From assembly GCA_964607765.1 (NCBI GenBank), contig CAZSNT010000015.1, forward strand, positions 1 to 64,000: a DNA stretch of 64,000 bases. Reading direction: 5' to 3'. Made by a program: the position numbers and the translations under genes. The notes under the pieces are model-generated. The model made no database searches. It was not told the origin of the DNA and saw nothing but the letters and a program-made list of their open reading frames with translations. This DNA is from CAZSNT01 sp964607765 (GTDB taxonomy: Bacteria; Verrucomicrobiota; Lentisphaeria; Oligosphaerales; JABHEG01). Below, piece by piece: positions 36,311 through 44,876 of the stretch. Positions within the stretch are counted from its first letter, which is position 1; every line of letters begins with the position of its first letter.

Positions 36311-37714
36311 ATGACACTGCCCACGCCCGGGGCCACAGTCGGACGTCTGGCCTGTTTCAAGGCGTATGATGTTCGCGGCGTCGTTCCCGACGACTTGGAC
36401 GATGGTCTTGCCTATCGCATAGGCCGGGCCTATGCTCGGGAGGTCCAACCGTCCGGGCCCGTTGCGATTGGGCGTGATGTGCGATTGTCCAGCCCCGGTC
36501 TGGCCGCGTCTCTCATACAGGGCTTGAATGACGCGGGTGTGAGCACGCGCGACATCGGCCTGTGCGGGACTGAAGTGGTCTACTTTGCGGCTGCGCGGCC
36601 CGGGATGGGGGGCGGGATCATGGTGACGGCCAGTCACAACCCCCGGGAATACAACGGTATGAAGCTCGTCCGGGCCGGGGCCGTTCCTGTGCTCGATGAC
36701 ACCGGTCTGGACGCCATCGAGGCGCGGGTCCGACAGGGGGACCCCGGCAGTCCCGTGGCCCAACGAGGCGAGAATCACAGTGAGGATGTGGTCGGTTCGT
36801 ATGTCGAGAAAGTCCTTTCCTTCGTTGACGTGTCGCGTTTGCGTCCACTGAGAATCGTCGCAAATTCCGGAAACGGTTGTGCGGGCCCCTACCTGGACGC
36901 GCTCGCCGAGAAGCTGCCCTTCGATATGGTCCGAGTCCAGCACGAACCTGACGGCGCATTCCCGAACGGTGTGCCGAACCCCCTGCTGCCGGAGAACCAG
37001 ACGTCGACCACTGATGCCGTTGTCGCTGCGGGGGCCGACATGGGCATTGCGTGGGACGGCGATTTTGACCGTTGCTTCTTCTTCGACGAGACAGGGCGTT
37101 TTGTGGACGGCTATTACGTGGTCGGACTGCTTGCTGAGGCCACGTTGAGCAAACACCCCAATGAAGTGATCGTGCATGACGGGCGGCAGACGTGGAACAC
37201 GATTCAAGTGGTGCGCGCGCTCGGGGGGAGCTGCGCGGTCAGCCGGACCGGGCACGGCTTCTTCAAACAGAAAATGCGCGCCGTGGACGCTGTCTACGGC
37301 GGAGAGCTGTCGGCGCACCACTACTTCCGGGATTTTTCGTACTGCGATTCAGGAATGATCCCGTGGTTGGTAATGGCCGAGCTCATCTGCCGCCAGGGCA
37401 GACCCCTGTCGGAAATCGTCAGCTCGCGGCAGGCGGAGTTCCCCTGCAGCGGCGAACTGAACTCGGTCGTAAACGACACAGCGGCCGCCATCGAAGTGGT
37501 GCGCGCCCGGTTCGCGGGCCAGGCGACGAGCGTGGACTGGCTGGACGGTCTGTCCATGGAGTTCGGCGATGCGTGGCGTTTCAACGTGAGACCGTCAGTC
37601 ACTGAGCCCATACTCCGGCTGAACGTCGAGGCCAGGGAGGACGCCACGCTGCTGCGCGAGAGAACGGCGGAGATCCTGGAACTCGTGAGGGGTGAGGCCA
37701 TTGGCGAAGACTAG
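36311..37714 (+). CDS. Phosphomannomutase/phosphoglucomutase
   Basis: 467 aa alpha-D-phosphohexomutase. Phosphoserine loop VTASHNPREYNG (Ser108), metal loop DGDFDR (249-254), sugar-binding GELSAHHYF near 334, and a C-terminal phosphate-binding domain ending in RPSVTEPILRLNVEA. Close in layout to AlgC/ManB, interconverting hexose 6- and 1-phosphates. It supplies sugar-1-phosphate for nucleotide-sugar synthesis, which fits the epimerase and glycosyltransferase genes downstream. Confidence 0.92.
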   Translation: MTLPTPGATVGRLACFKAYDVRGVVPDDLDDGLAYRIGRAYAREVQPSGPVAIGRDVRLSSPGLAASLIQGLNDAGVSTRDIGLCGTEVVYFAAARPGMGGGIMVTASHNPREYNGMKLVRAGAVPVLDDTGLDAIEARVRQGDPGSPVAQRGENHSEDVVGSYVEKVLSFVDVSRLRPLRIVANSGNGCAGPYLDALAEKLPFDMVRVQHEPDGAFPNGVPNPLLPENQTSTTDAVVAAGADMGIAWDGDFDRCFFFDETGRFVDGYYVVGLLAEATLSKHPNEVIVHDGRQTWNTIQVVRALGGSCAVSRTGHGFFKQKMRAVDAVYGGELSAHHYFRDFSYCDSGMIPWLVMAELICRQGRPLSEIVSSRQAEFPCSGELNSVVNDTAAAIEVVRARFAGQATSVDWLDGLSMEFGDAWRFNVRPSVTEPILRLNVEAREDATLLRERTAEILELVRGEAIGED

Positions 37715-37735
37715 CGACTAACACTGAACACCGCA

Positions 37736-37765
37736 TTGTCCAGAGCGAATCTGGCACGCTATAGT
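37736..37765 (+). promoter_or_regulatory. Sigma-70-like promoter for the epimerase gene
   Basis: TTGTCC, an 18-bp spacer and TATAGT, ending 62 bp before the ATG at 37828. The gap starts with two degenerate copies of the 7-bp unit (TAACACT GAACACC, 37719-37732). Confidence 0.5.
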
Positions 37766-37827
37766 CTCATCCCCGGTTGCGTGAGTCATCCGCGGCCTTA
37801 CATTCACCCCAGCAACGGAGCAGACTC

Positions 37828-38793
37828 ATGCGCATTTTGGTGACAGGTACGGCTGGTTTCATTGGTTTCCACCTCGCCCGTTCTCTGCTGGCGGACGAAC
37901 ACGAAGTGGTAGGCATTGACAACTTCAACGACTACTACTCGCCCACGCTGAAGCACGATCGGCACCAGCTGCTGACGGAGTGTCCTCGGTACACCGGGAT
38001 CGCGGCTGATCTGGCGGACAACGAGATGCTGACCGAGGTGTTTGCCTCAACGCCGCCTGACGCGGTGTGTCATCTGGCTGCACAGGCGGGCGTCAGGTAC
38101 TCGGTGGATCATCCTTTCGTCTACCAGAAGTCCAACCTGGAGGCGTTCCTGAACATTCTCGAAGCGTGTCGCCACGCTGATTCCAGGCCGCGGCTCGTCT
38201 ACGCGTCCAGTTCGAGCGTCTATGGCGGCAACACCAAGTTCCCCTCCTCCGAGGACGACCGCACCGACCGCCCCATCAGCTTGTACGCCGCCACAAAGAG
38301 GGCAAACGAGCTGATGGCGCACGCCTACAGTCATCTCTACGGCATGCAGACGATCGGCCTGCGTTTCTTCACGGTCTACGGCCCGTGGGGACGGCCTGAC
38401 ATGGCGATGTGGCTGTTCGCGGACGCAATGTTGAAGGGCGAGGCCATACGTGTGTTCAATCACGGCGAGATGAAGCGTGACTTTACCTATATCGACGACA
38501 TTGTGTCAGGCATCCGGGCCGCTTTGCTGGCGGACGGACTCGACAGGTACGAAGTGATTAATCTCGGCAATCACCGTTCCGAGCAGCTGATGGATATGAT
38601 CGGGGTGATCGCGGAGTCCCTTGGTGTTCAGCCGAGTATGGAGTTTCTGCCGCTGCAGCCAGGTGATGTGCCCGTGTCTTACGCGGACACCGCGCTGGCC
38701 CGTGAGAAACTCGGTTTCGAGCCGACAACTCCCATTTCCGTGGGCATCCCGCGGTTTGTAAAGTGGTTTGTCGATTACCGCGGCCGGAAGTAG
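37828..38793 (+). CDS. NAD-dependent sugar-nucleotide epimerase, UDP-glucuronate 4-epimerase-like
   Basis: 321 aa from the ATG with GGAG 7 bp upstream; an in-frame upstream start would add 17 non-homologous residues. Extended SDR: NAD loop GTAGFIGFHLA, Ser cluster YASSSSVYGG, catalytic Tyr153-x3-Lys157 (YAATK). IDNFNDYYSPTLK and the RFFTVYGPWGRPDMA segment are characteristic of UDP-glucuronate/galacturonate 4-epimerases (CapI/LpsL type). It would make UDP-galacturonate for surface polysaccharide. Confidence 0.9.
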   Translation: MRILVTGTAGFIGFHLARSLLADEHEVVGIDNFNDYYSPTLKHDRHQLLTECPRYTGIAADLADNEMLTEVFASTPPDAVCHLAAQAGVRYSVDHPFVYQKSNLEAFLNILEACRHADSRPRLVYASSSSVYGGNTKFPSSEDDRTDRPISLYAATKRANELMAHAYSHLYGMQTIGLRFFTVYGPWGRPDMAMWLFADAMLKGEAIRVFNHGEMKRDFTYIDDIVSGIRAALLADGLDRYEVINLGNHRSEQLMDMIGVIAESLGVQPSMEFLPLQPGDVPVSYADTALAREKLGFEPTTPISVGIPRFVKWFVDYRGRK

Positions 38794-38829
38794 GCCGACT
38801 TCGGAACGGCATTCTCTCATTCATGGGAG

Positions 38830-39019
38830 TGGCCACCGTAGGGCGGATGGCCCCCAGCCGTCGCCCCGGAGAGCCGCCCGGGGGCCGTGCGGCGTACTGT
38901 CCGGTTCATTCAGGGCGGGCTGATTGGAGTTGGCCACCGTAGGGCGGATGGCCCCCAGCCGTCGCCCCGGAGAGCCGCCCGGGGGCCGTGCGGCGTACTG
39001 TCCGGTTCATTCAGGGCGG
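38830..39019. repeat. Perfect 89-bp direct repeat, two copies
   Basis: Positions 38830-38918 and 38931-39019 are identical over 89 bp and separated by 12 bp (101-bp period). Each copy is GC-rich with internal palindromic sequence around GCCGCCCGGGGGCC. The array lies between the epimerase and glycosyltransferase genes, and the second copy contains the upstream possible start of the latter. Confidence 0.9.
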
Positions 39020-40652
39020 ATGGCCGCCAATCAACACCAACGGGCTCGAGTTGTCTGATCTGACCCCATTCAATGCTGCCCCAGACGCCTCCCGTGCCCC
39101 GCACAGGACCGAGTGGTCGCCTCTGCTTCCGTACCTGCTCCCCGTGCTCATTCTTGTCGCTCGCATTGGACCATGGCTTCTCTCCGATTTTTGGTACGAC
39201 GAGGTGGTTACCTTGGTCGACTTCGCTATTGGCCCGCCCCGGGCGGACACGATCCTGCACGTCTTCCGCTCCTATCCCGTGGCCAACAATCACGTCTTGT
39301 ATTCGGCTGTGCTCTGGTGTTGGGTCCGCCTCATCAATTTTCGCTTGGATGAGGCCCTGCTGCGATTGCCATCGGTGGTGTTTGCAGTGCTGACGCTGGT
39401 GTGTGTTGTCCGGTTGTGGACGAGATGGATCGGGCAGCGGCTCGCCGTGCTCGTGGCCGTGGCGTTCGCGGTCAGCCCCGTGCTGGCCAGTTTCAGCTAC
39501 CAGTTGCGCGGGTATTCCCTGACGCTGTTGCTCTGCACACTTGCTGTGGCCGGTGTTTTGGACGTTGCCGACGGGCAGAGGCGTTCGGGCACAGCATTGC
39601 TTGCAGGCACCGCTTTCCTGCTGCCGCTGGTGATTCCCGCGAATGTGCTCGTGGTTGCGGGACACGTCTGCTTCCTGCTTTGGCAGCTTCGCAATCGTCC
39701 GTTGCGGGAGCGGTGCGCAAGCGTTGGCGCGGTGGTCCTGGCCGGGGCAGGGGGATGCGCCTACTACCTGACGATCTGGCCCCAGTTCGTCGCCGCAGCA
39801 AAACAGACGGTCGGTTGGTCCAGTCGCTGGCTTGTCTTGGGCAATCTCGCGTTGGGTTTTGCTGCCCACGCCGGCGCGTTTGCTGCCCTGATCGGTGCCG
39901 GTGTGCTCTTGAGGCGAAACGCGGGCCCGACGAGCGCGGGAACCCCGGACCCGGCATCCGACATCCGGCATCCGGCATCCAGCATCCGACATTCCCCATC
40001 CGGCCAAAGTCCTGCCATCCCGCTCTTGCTCAGTTCCTTGGCCCCGGTCGTTTTGGCCATCCTCGTGTTACCGTCAGCGCCATTTCCCCGCGTTTTCCTC
40101 TGCTTCTTCCCAACGTGGACGATGGCGTTGGCCCTGGCGTGGCGTCAGCAGCGTGTGTGGTGGCGTCCGTCACTGGCGGCGTTGTGCGGCATCGTGGTCT
40201 TCCACGGCTTTGTCTGGGAGGCCGTCGCAGCCCGACACGCACAACGTCGCGTTGCGGCCGGCGAGCACCCGCAAAGCCTTGTTCAACACTACTACAAGAA
40301 CCAGACCGGGTGCTCCGATATCTGTGCATTTGTGCGCGGTCACTCGGAGCTCCAGCAGCTGTCCGTGCTGGTCACAGCCCACGATTTCCCCAGCGTGCGA
40401 TTCTACTGGAGCCTGGCCGGTATGCCCGGCGAGCACGTTCTCGCCGAGAACACTCTCGATCAGTTGAGTGCGGATGCTGCTGCGCGGCTGGCCTGTCGGC
40501 CTTTTGCAGCGGTCGCGCAAAGCCCGACTGTCGCCGCTCGTCTTTTTGGCGGACTCGGACGATACGAGCCGTTCGTGCCCGTGCACCAAGCCGACAGCCG
40601 TGCCTTGTATGTGCGGGCCGCAGACATGGGGAAGACAGGTTGGCGGCGTTAA
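38988..40652 (+). CDS. GT-C family membrane glycosyltransferase
   Basis: Up to 554 aa. The true start is uncertain: the GTG at 38988 lies inside a direct repeat, and an in-frame TTG at 39051 is an alternative; both lack a clear ribosome site. About ten transmembrane helices. The catalytic-type motif DFWYDEVVTL follows the first helix, as in PMT/ArnT-like (GT39/GT83) transferases that move sugars from polyprenyl phosphate onto acceptors outside the membrane. Residues about 318-340 are encoded by a 7-bp tandem repeat and read as repeated (P)ASxIRH, lying in a loop between helices. Acceptor unknown. Confidence 0.8.
   Translation: MRRTVRFIQGGWPPINTNGLELSDLTPFNAAPDASRAPHRTEWSPLLPYLLPVLILVARIGPWLLSDFWYDEVVTLVDFAIGPPRADTILHVFRSYPVANNHVLYSAVLWCWVRLINFRLDEALLRLPSVVFAVLTLVCVVRLWTRWIGQRLAVLVAVAFAVSPVLASFSYQLRGYSLTLLLCTLAVAGVLDVADGQRRSGTALLAGTAFLLPLVIPANVLVVAGHVCFLLWQLRNRPLRERCASVGAVVLAGAGGCAYYLTIWPQFVAAAKQTVGWSSRWLVLGNLALGFAAHAGAFAALIGAGVLLRRNAGPTSAGTPDPASDIRHPASSIRHSPSGQSPAIPLLLSSLAPVVLAILVLPSAPFPRVFLCFFPTWTMALALAWRQQRVWWRPSLAALCGIVVFHGFVWEAVAARHAQRRVAAGEHPQSLVQHYYKNQTGCSDICAFVRGHSELQQLSVLVTAHDFPSVRFYWSLAGMPGEHVLAENTLDQLSADAAARLACRPFAAVAQSPTVAARLFGGLGRYEPFVPVHQADSRALYVRAADMGKTGWRR
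39954..40002. repeat. Heptanucleotide tandem repeat inside the GT-C gene
   Basis: Seven 7-bp units related to GCATCCG. Three units make 21 bp, so translation gives a seven-residue period: PASDIRH then PASSIRH. The reading frame stays open. Confidence 0.9.
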
Positions 40653-40706
40653 TTTGGCGCGTCCCTTTTGATTCTGTCCTTTTCTGTCATACTGTAGGAG
40701 TGAGTG

Positions 40707-40727
40707 GCGCCGATGTACGGCGCTTTT
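40707..40727 (+). terminator. Rho-independent terminator after the GT-C gene
   Basis: Stem GCGCCG/CGGCGC with loop ATGTA followed by TTTT, 54 bp downstream of the glycosyltransferase stop codon. Confidence 0.6.
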
Positions 40728-40732
40728 AGATA

Positions 40733-41098
40733 GCAGTGCCCGGACTTGGTATGGAGAAGGGCAGGGCCCGCGACGAACGTGTGACAGTGTTCGCGGGTCG
40801 CATGATGAGGATTCCCACGAGGCCCCGTAGCAGGGATCGTGTTTGCGTGAGCCAACCCGGTGACCGTCACTGTGTCGGCAGCACTCAACGCATCCTGGTA
40901 GGCGCGGGATCACAGCGCGCTCTGAACAGAGGGATGGAGCGTTGACGGCAGGCTCGGCCTCCCCAACTTGGGCGAGCCGCCTTTTGCCCCTCTGACAGGG
41001 CTCCGATGCGGCGAGTTTCGTCGCCGATATCTGCGTGGCTGTGTAGCGCCTCGCGTCCTCTCCATGATCCTGTCCTCACGCCGCTCTCCTGGCACTGT
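40733..41098 (+). ncRNA. Candidate structured noncoding RNA upstream of 5-FCL (6S-like?)
   Basis: No protein-like frame exists in this 460-bp gap, but many paired segments do. CAGTGCC (40734-40740) pairs with GGCACTG (41091-41097). A bulged helix of TGCGT/GAG near 40844 pairs with CTCAACGCA near 40884. A rod from about 40929 (AGG, ATGGAG, GACG, AGGC) pairs in order with segments ending near 41070, enclosing the hairpin CGGCGA-GTTTCG-TCGCCG (41009-41026). In E. coli the 6S RNA gene ssrS lies directly upstream of ygfA, the homologue of the next gene here, so a 6S-type RNA within 40925-41075 is possible. Signatures of RNase P RNA, tmRNA and SRP RNA were not found. Strand is inferred. Confidence 0.35.
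40951..40985 (+). terminator. Weak terminator-like hairpin within the noncoding region
   Basis: GGCTCG/CGAGCC arms with two more pairs after a mismatch, then GCCTTTTG. It could end a shorter RNA starting near 40730, or be part of the larger fold, in which case its 5' arm competes with the long rod. Confidence 0.3.
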
Positions 41099-41115
41099 CT
41101 CAATGTGAATCCGCT

Positions 41116-41730
41116 GTGCACAACAGGAGCAAAGAAGAGATCCGGGCGAGCATGAGAGAGCTCTCCCGGCGTTTGGGCCGCCGACTCCCTGCGGCGAGCG
41201 TGCGGATCTGCGCTCGGCTTGAGTCCATGGCTGAAGTAACGGCCGCGCCTCTGATTGCAGCCTACGCTGCGCTGCCTGACGAAGTGGACCTGACGCCGTT
41301 GATAGGCTGTTGGCTTGACAGTGGCAAGACCGTGCTGCTGCCACGCTTCGACGAGGCCCTGGAGCGGTACTGCATGGTGCCGATTTCAGACGCGTCTGCT
41401 GACCTGGCCCCGGCGAAATTCGGCGTTCTCGAGCCGTTGCAGACACTTCGCGCTGCCGCTGCGGACGTCGTTGGCGGGCCGAGTGTCACGTGGTTGGTGC
41501 CCGGCGTGGCTTTTGACCGGTCAGGGAACCGATTGGGACGAGGCCGCGGGTACTACGATCGCCTGCTGGAACGGACTGGAGGCTGCCGGCTGGGAGTAGC
41601 GGCCGACTGGCAGGTGGTTGATCGGTTGCCGATCGGGGCTCGTGATGTCCCGATGCACGCTGTCGTGACCGACAAACGGTTTCTCCGAACACCGCACGCT
41701 GAACACCGAACACTGAACACCGAACACTGA
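41116..41730 (+). CDS. ygfA: 5-formyltetrahydrofolate cyclo-ligase
   Basis: 204 aa from the GTG at 41116; this start keeps the conserved basic N-terminal helix (SKEEIRASMRELSRRLGRR) that an internal ATG at 41152 would cut. ATP-dependent conversion of 5-formyl-THF to 5,10-methenyl-THF. Motifs: VLLPRF, APAKFGVLEP, and the ATP-binding signature GRGRGYYDRLL. The C-terminus is odd: the last 14 residues (RTPHAEHRTLNTEH) and the stop codon come from a 7-bp tandem repeat that continues 33 bp past the gene, so the original end has been replaced or extended. Confidence 0.92.
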   Translation: MHNRSKEEIRASMRELSRRLGRRLPAASVRICARLESMAEVTAAPLIAAYAALPDEVDLTPLIGCWLDSGKTVLLPRFDEALERYCMVPISDASADLAPAKFGVLEPLQTLRAAAADVVGGPSVTWLVPGVAFDRSGNRLGRGRGYYDRLLERTGGCRLGVAADWQVVDRLPIGARDVPMHAVVTDKRFLRTPHAEHRTLNTEH

Positions 41731-41763
41731 ACACCGAACACTGAACACCGCACACTGAACACG
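41687..41763. repeat. Heptanucleotide array GAACACC/GAACACT
   Basis: Eleven 7-bp units, mostly alternating GAACACC and GAACACT (14-bp super-period), with three units changed at one to three positions. It spans the 5-FCL stop codon. A degenerate pair of units lies at 37719-37732, and a single GAACACC at 45241. Confidence 0.92.
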
Positions 41764-41848
41764 GCCTCCCGAGGCAGCAAGGACAGTTTCCTGCTGCGAT
41801 GTCTGACGACCAGACGGGAGCCGTGCTGAAATCTGAAAGGAATGGGGT

Positions 41849-43402
41849 ATGAGCTATATCGGTCAGATTGCTACACAGATCGTTGCATCGATCGTCTTCT
41901 TCCTTGTGGGCTACACGCTGCGTGACCTGAAAGGCCGCGCGTCGCTGAAAGAAGCCGAGGAGGTGGCCAAGAAGGCGCGCCAGGACGCGGACAGCATCGT
42001 AAAAGAGGCCAAAATTGCCGCCAAAGAAGAGCTGCTGCGGTCCAAGGATGACTTCGAGAAGTCCACCAAAGAACGCCGGGTTGAGATCCAGCGTCTGGAG
42101 GAGCGCCTGTCTGCCAAAGAGACGAATATAGAGCGGAAGGCGGATCTGGTTGAGTCACGAATGATCGAGCTCGAACGTCGCGACAAGGATCTGCGTGATG
42201 CGCAGGAGCGTGCGCAGGCGGAAGCCGAGAAGCTTAAGCAACTGATTAACAGGGAGTTGGCCGAGCTGGAACGCATCGCATCACTGACACAGGAGCAGGC
42301 TCGGGGCCAGCTCCTGGAACGGCTTTCAGAATCTCTGGAAGCGGAACGCGGTTCCCTGATTCGACGCTTCCAGGAAGAGAACAGACAGGCGCTGACTCGC
42401 GAAGCCCAAGAAGTTATGGTCTCCGCGATGCAACGGTATGCCGGCGATTGCGCTTATGAACGCACCACCTCCACGGTCCCCTTGCCCAATGACGAAATGA
42501 AGGGGCGTATCATCGGCCGTGAAGGCCGGAACATTCGCGCCATCGAGGCGGCAACCGGCGCGAACGTGTTGATTGACGACACTCCGGAAGCGGTCGTGGT
42601 GTCCTGTTTCGATCCTGTCCGACGCGAGATTGCCCGTATTACCATGGAGCGTTTGGTGGCTGACGGCCGCATCCATCCAACGCGGATCGAGGACATGGTC
42701 AACAAAGTGAAGAAAGAAGTGGACAGCGAGATCCAGAAAGCCGGTCAGGAAGTGGTGGATCAACTGGGGTTGACCCGTGTCCGGGCGAACCTGGTATCGC
42801 TGCTCGGACGCCTCAAGTACCGGTACAGCTATTCACAAAACGTCTTGAAGCACTCGCTGGAAGTAGCCCACATGATGGGGGCGATCGCCGATCAGCTGGG
42901 GCTGGACGGGAACAGGGCCCGCCGGGCCGGCCTCTTCCACGACATCGGCAAGGCGGTGGACCACGAGGTGGAGGGATCGCATGCGGTCATCGGCGCGGAC
43001 ATTCTCAAGCGCGCCGGTGAGGACGACGAAGTACTCAACGCTGTTGCAGCACACCATGAGGACGTGGAGAAGCAGTCTCTGCTCGGGATCCTCGTCGAAA
43101 TCTGCGACACGCTCAGCGCCAGCCGACCGGGCGCCAGGGCGGAGACGACCGAACTCTACCTCAAGCGGCTCGAGAAGCTCGAGGAAATCGGGGCCGGCTT
43201 CGAAGGCGTGGAGTCCTGTTACGCGATCCAGGCCGGCAGGGAATTGCGTGTGATTGTCAGCCCGGCCAACGTAGACGAAAATCGGGCGGCGATCCTGGCG
43301 CGGGACATGGCGGAACGTATCGAGAAAGAGATGCGTTACCCGGGCCAGATCAAGGTGTCCGTGATCCGCGAGACGCGGTGCGTGGAGTATGCGAAGAAAT
43401 GA
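41849..43402 (+). CDS. rny: Ribonuclease Y
   Basis: 517 aa membrane-bound endoribonuclease that starts mRNA decay. N-terminal transmembrane helix (about 8-23), a long charged coiled coil (about 28-200), a KH domain (GRIIGREGRNIRAIE near 215-230) and an HD domain with HSLEVAHM and FHDIGKAVD metal ligands, ending in the conserved VIRETRCVEYAK. Size and order match the Bacillus enzyme. The following gene overlaps its stop by 4 bp. Confidence 0.96.
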   Translation: MSYIGQIATQIVASIVFFLVGYTLRDLKGRASLKEAEEVAKKARQDADSIVKEAKIAAKEELLRSKDDFEKSTKERRVEIQRLEERLSAKETNIERKADLVESRMIELERRDKDLRDAQERAQAEAEKLKQLINRELAELERIASLTQEQARGQLLERLSESLEAERGSLIRRFQEENRQALTREAQEVMVSAMQRYAGDCAYERTTSTVPLPNDEMKGRIIGREGRNIRAIEAATGANVLIDDTPEAVVVSCFDPVRREIARITMERLVADGRIHPTRIEDMVNKVKKEVDSEIQKAGQEVVDQLGLTRVRANLVSLLGRLKYRYSYSQNVLKHSLEVAHMMGAIADQLGLDGNRARRAGLFHDIGKAVDHEVEGSHAVIGADILKRAGEDDEVLNAVAAHHEDVEKQSLLGILVEICDTLSASRPGARAETTELYLKRLEKLEEIGAGFEGVESCYAIQAGRELRVIVSPANVDENRAAILARDMAERIEKEMRYPGQIKVSVIRETRCVEYAKK

Positions 43403-44853
43403 CCGTGTTCGGGCGGCTGACGAGGTGGGTGTGCCGCGGTAGTGCCGGTACGAGACGTTCCCGCGGCCGTCGCGTCGTTTTGGCAGTCGCTCACCTTGCC
43501 TCGCTCGGGCTTCTGTTCCTCGCCCTGCTCGCCGCGATTGTGAGCCTGCGCATCGAACCGTTCCACGGCTGGCTCGAGGACACGCCGCTGGAAGGTGTTG
43601 GCCGAGCGGTGGTCGGCTTCGTGAGTCGTCAGGATTTGCTTTGGCGCAGGCGCCTGGCAGGCGCGCCGCTGCTCAAAGACGAGATCGAAGCGCGCGATCT
43701 GTTCGTGTCGGAGATCCTGCGTATCCGCCCGACGCATGCAGTGGCGTTGAGGGACGAGTCGGCACTGTTCGGACACCTTGAGAAGACTGGCCCGGACACG
43801 CTCGAGTTTACCTCGGAAACCGAGGATGGTGTTACCACACGAGTTCTGACCGCTGACCAGGTCGTGTGGCAGAGGCAGATTGAATACGCACCCGTCGAAC
43901 TGCTGCCTGAGGACGTGCGTTTCCTCATGCAGTTTCCCGACCTCAAGCACTACTACATTCCCCCGTATCTGTTCGCCACGGACACGCTGTACTCCTACGT
44001 GCACGTCGCTCATGGCGTGCTGAACAGGCTGTCCGAGCAGTTCCTCGGTACTTTCCGCGTTCTGGTGACAGACGAGGTGCGCACCAAATTGGCGTACGTG
44101 TGCTTTTTCCGTGATGAAGAGCAATACCTGGAGTACGCTATCCGGAAGGAAGATGTGCCTCTGGAGACAACCGTCGGTTTCTACTCTCAGGAGCAGGACT
44201 GCCTCTTCCTTTACGACCGTCTGCGGTCTTTCGCACGCAACCGCATAGACCGCAGTATCGACGAGCTTGCCGATGCTGCTCGGATTCGGTCCGGCCTGAC
44301 GGAGGACCGCATTTTGGCCTTAGCCGAGGCGGAGAGGGAGCGTTCCTATGACATTCTTGTCCGCCAGGTAGTGCGAACGCTCAGGCACGAGGGAGCACAC
44401 CAACTGGCTTTCAGCCTGGGTGTTCATTCGGCTGAAGGGTTCGAGCATCTCTGGCTGCAGGAGGGCCTGGCACAGTACTGCGAGACAGATCCGATTGGAC
44501 AGCCGATTCCGGGCAAGTTCGCTGAGCTTCGCACAGCGCTGGCTGCTCATCGCCTGGTGCCGTGGCATGAGTTGGTGGACACGCCGAGCGGGACTGGGTT
44601 CGGCAGCCATGGCAACAGGGCTACCGTCGCCTACGCTCAGTCCTGGTTGCTTTTCCACACACTCATGCAGCCGCCATACCGGGCCAGGTTTCTGAAGTAC
44701 ATGGACAGCGTGCGATGCCTCGAGGCAGCGGCACTCAATCGGCGTCGGTCTGAAGTGCTGGCCGAGGTCGTTGACACGCCGTTTCTGAAGATTGTGCGCG
44801 ACGTGCAGGAACTGATTGCAGCGTCCGACCGCGGCGGACGACCAGACGGGTGA
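43399..44853 (+). CDS. Membrane-anchored zinc metalloprotease-like protein (DUF1570-like)
   Basis: 484 aa. The ATG at 43399 overlaps the rny stop (ATGA), implying coupled translation. One N-terminal transmembrane helix (about 28-50) puts the rest outside the cytoplasm. The HExxH motif is H330-EGA-H334 in RHEGAHQLAF, and Glu355 in WLQEGLAQYCE fits a third zinc ligand, as in gluzincins and the DUF1570 family common in planctomycetes. The 280 residues before it have no recognised domain. Substrate unknown. Confidence 0.78.
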   Translation: MTVFGRLTRWVCRGSAGTRRSRGRRVVLAVAHLASLGLLFLALLAAIVSLRIEPFHGWLEDTPLEGVGRAVVGFVSRQDLLWRRRLAGAPLLKDEIEARDLFVSEILRIRPTHAVALRDESALFGHLEKTGPDTLEFTSETEDGVTTRVLTADQVVWQRQIEYAPVELLPEDVRFLMQFPDLKHYYIPPYLFATDTLYSYVHVAHGVLNRLSEQFLGTFRVLVTDEVRTKLAYVCFFRDEEQYLEYAIRKEDVPLETTVGFYSQEQDCLFLYDRLRSFARNRIDRSIDELADAARIRSGLTEDRILALAEAERERSYDILVRQVVRTLRHEGAHQLAFSLGVHSAEGFEHLWLQEGLAQYCETDPIGQPIPGKFAELRTALAAHRLVPWHELVDTPSGTGFGSHGNRATVAYAQSWLLFHTLMQPPYRARFLKYMDSVRCLEAAALNRRRSEVLAEVVDTPFLKIVRDVQELIAASDRGGRPDG

Positions 44854-44876
44854 CGATAACAATGAGGAGAAGGTGA

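Noticed and set aside
38910..40007. 365-codon minus-strand frame with repeated Met-Pro-Asp-Cys patterns
   Set aside because: The patterns come from reading the heptanucleotide array and the GC-rich direct repeat backwards; the plus strand encodes transmembrane helices.
40733..41098. RNase P RNA, tmRNA or SRP RNA
   Set aside because: The GAGGAAAGTCC-type P4 motif, the T-loop with 3' ANCTCC and the SRP GGAAG tetraloop region were not found on either strand.
41687..41763. Possible CRISPR array
   Set aside because: The 7-bp units are contiguous with no unique spacers, and there are no cas genes.
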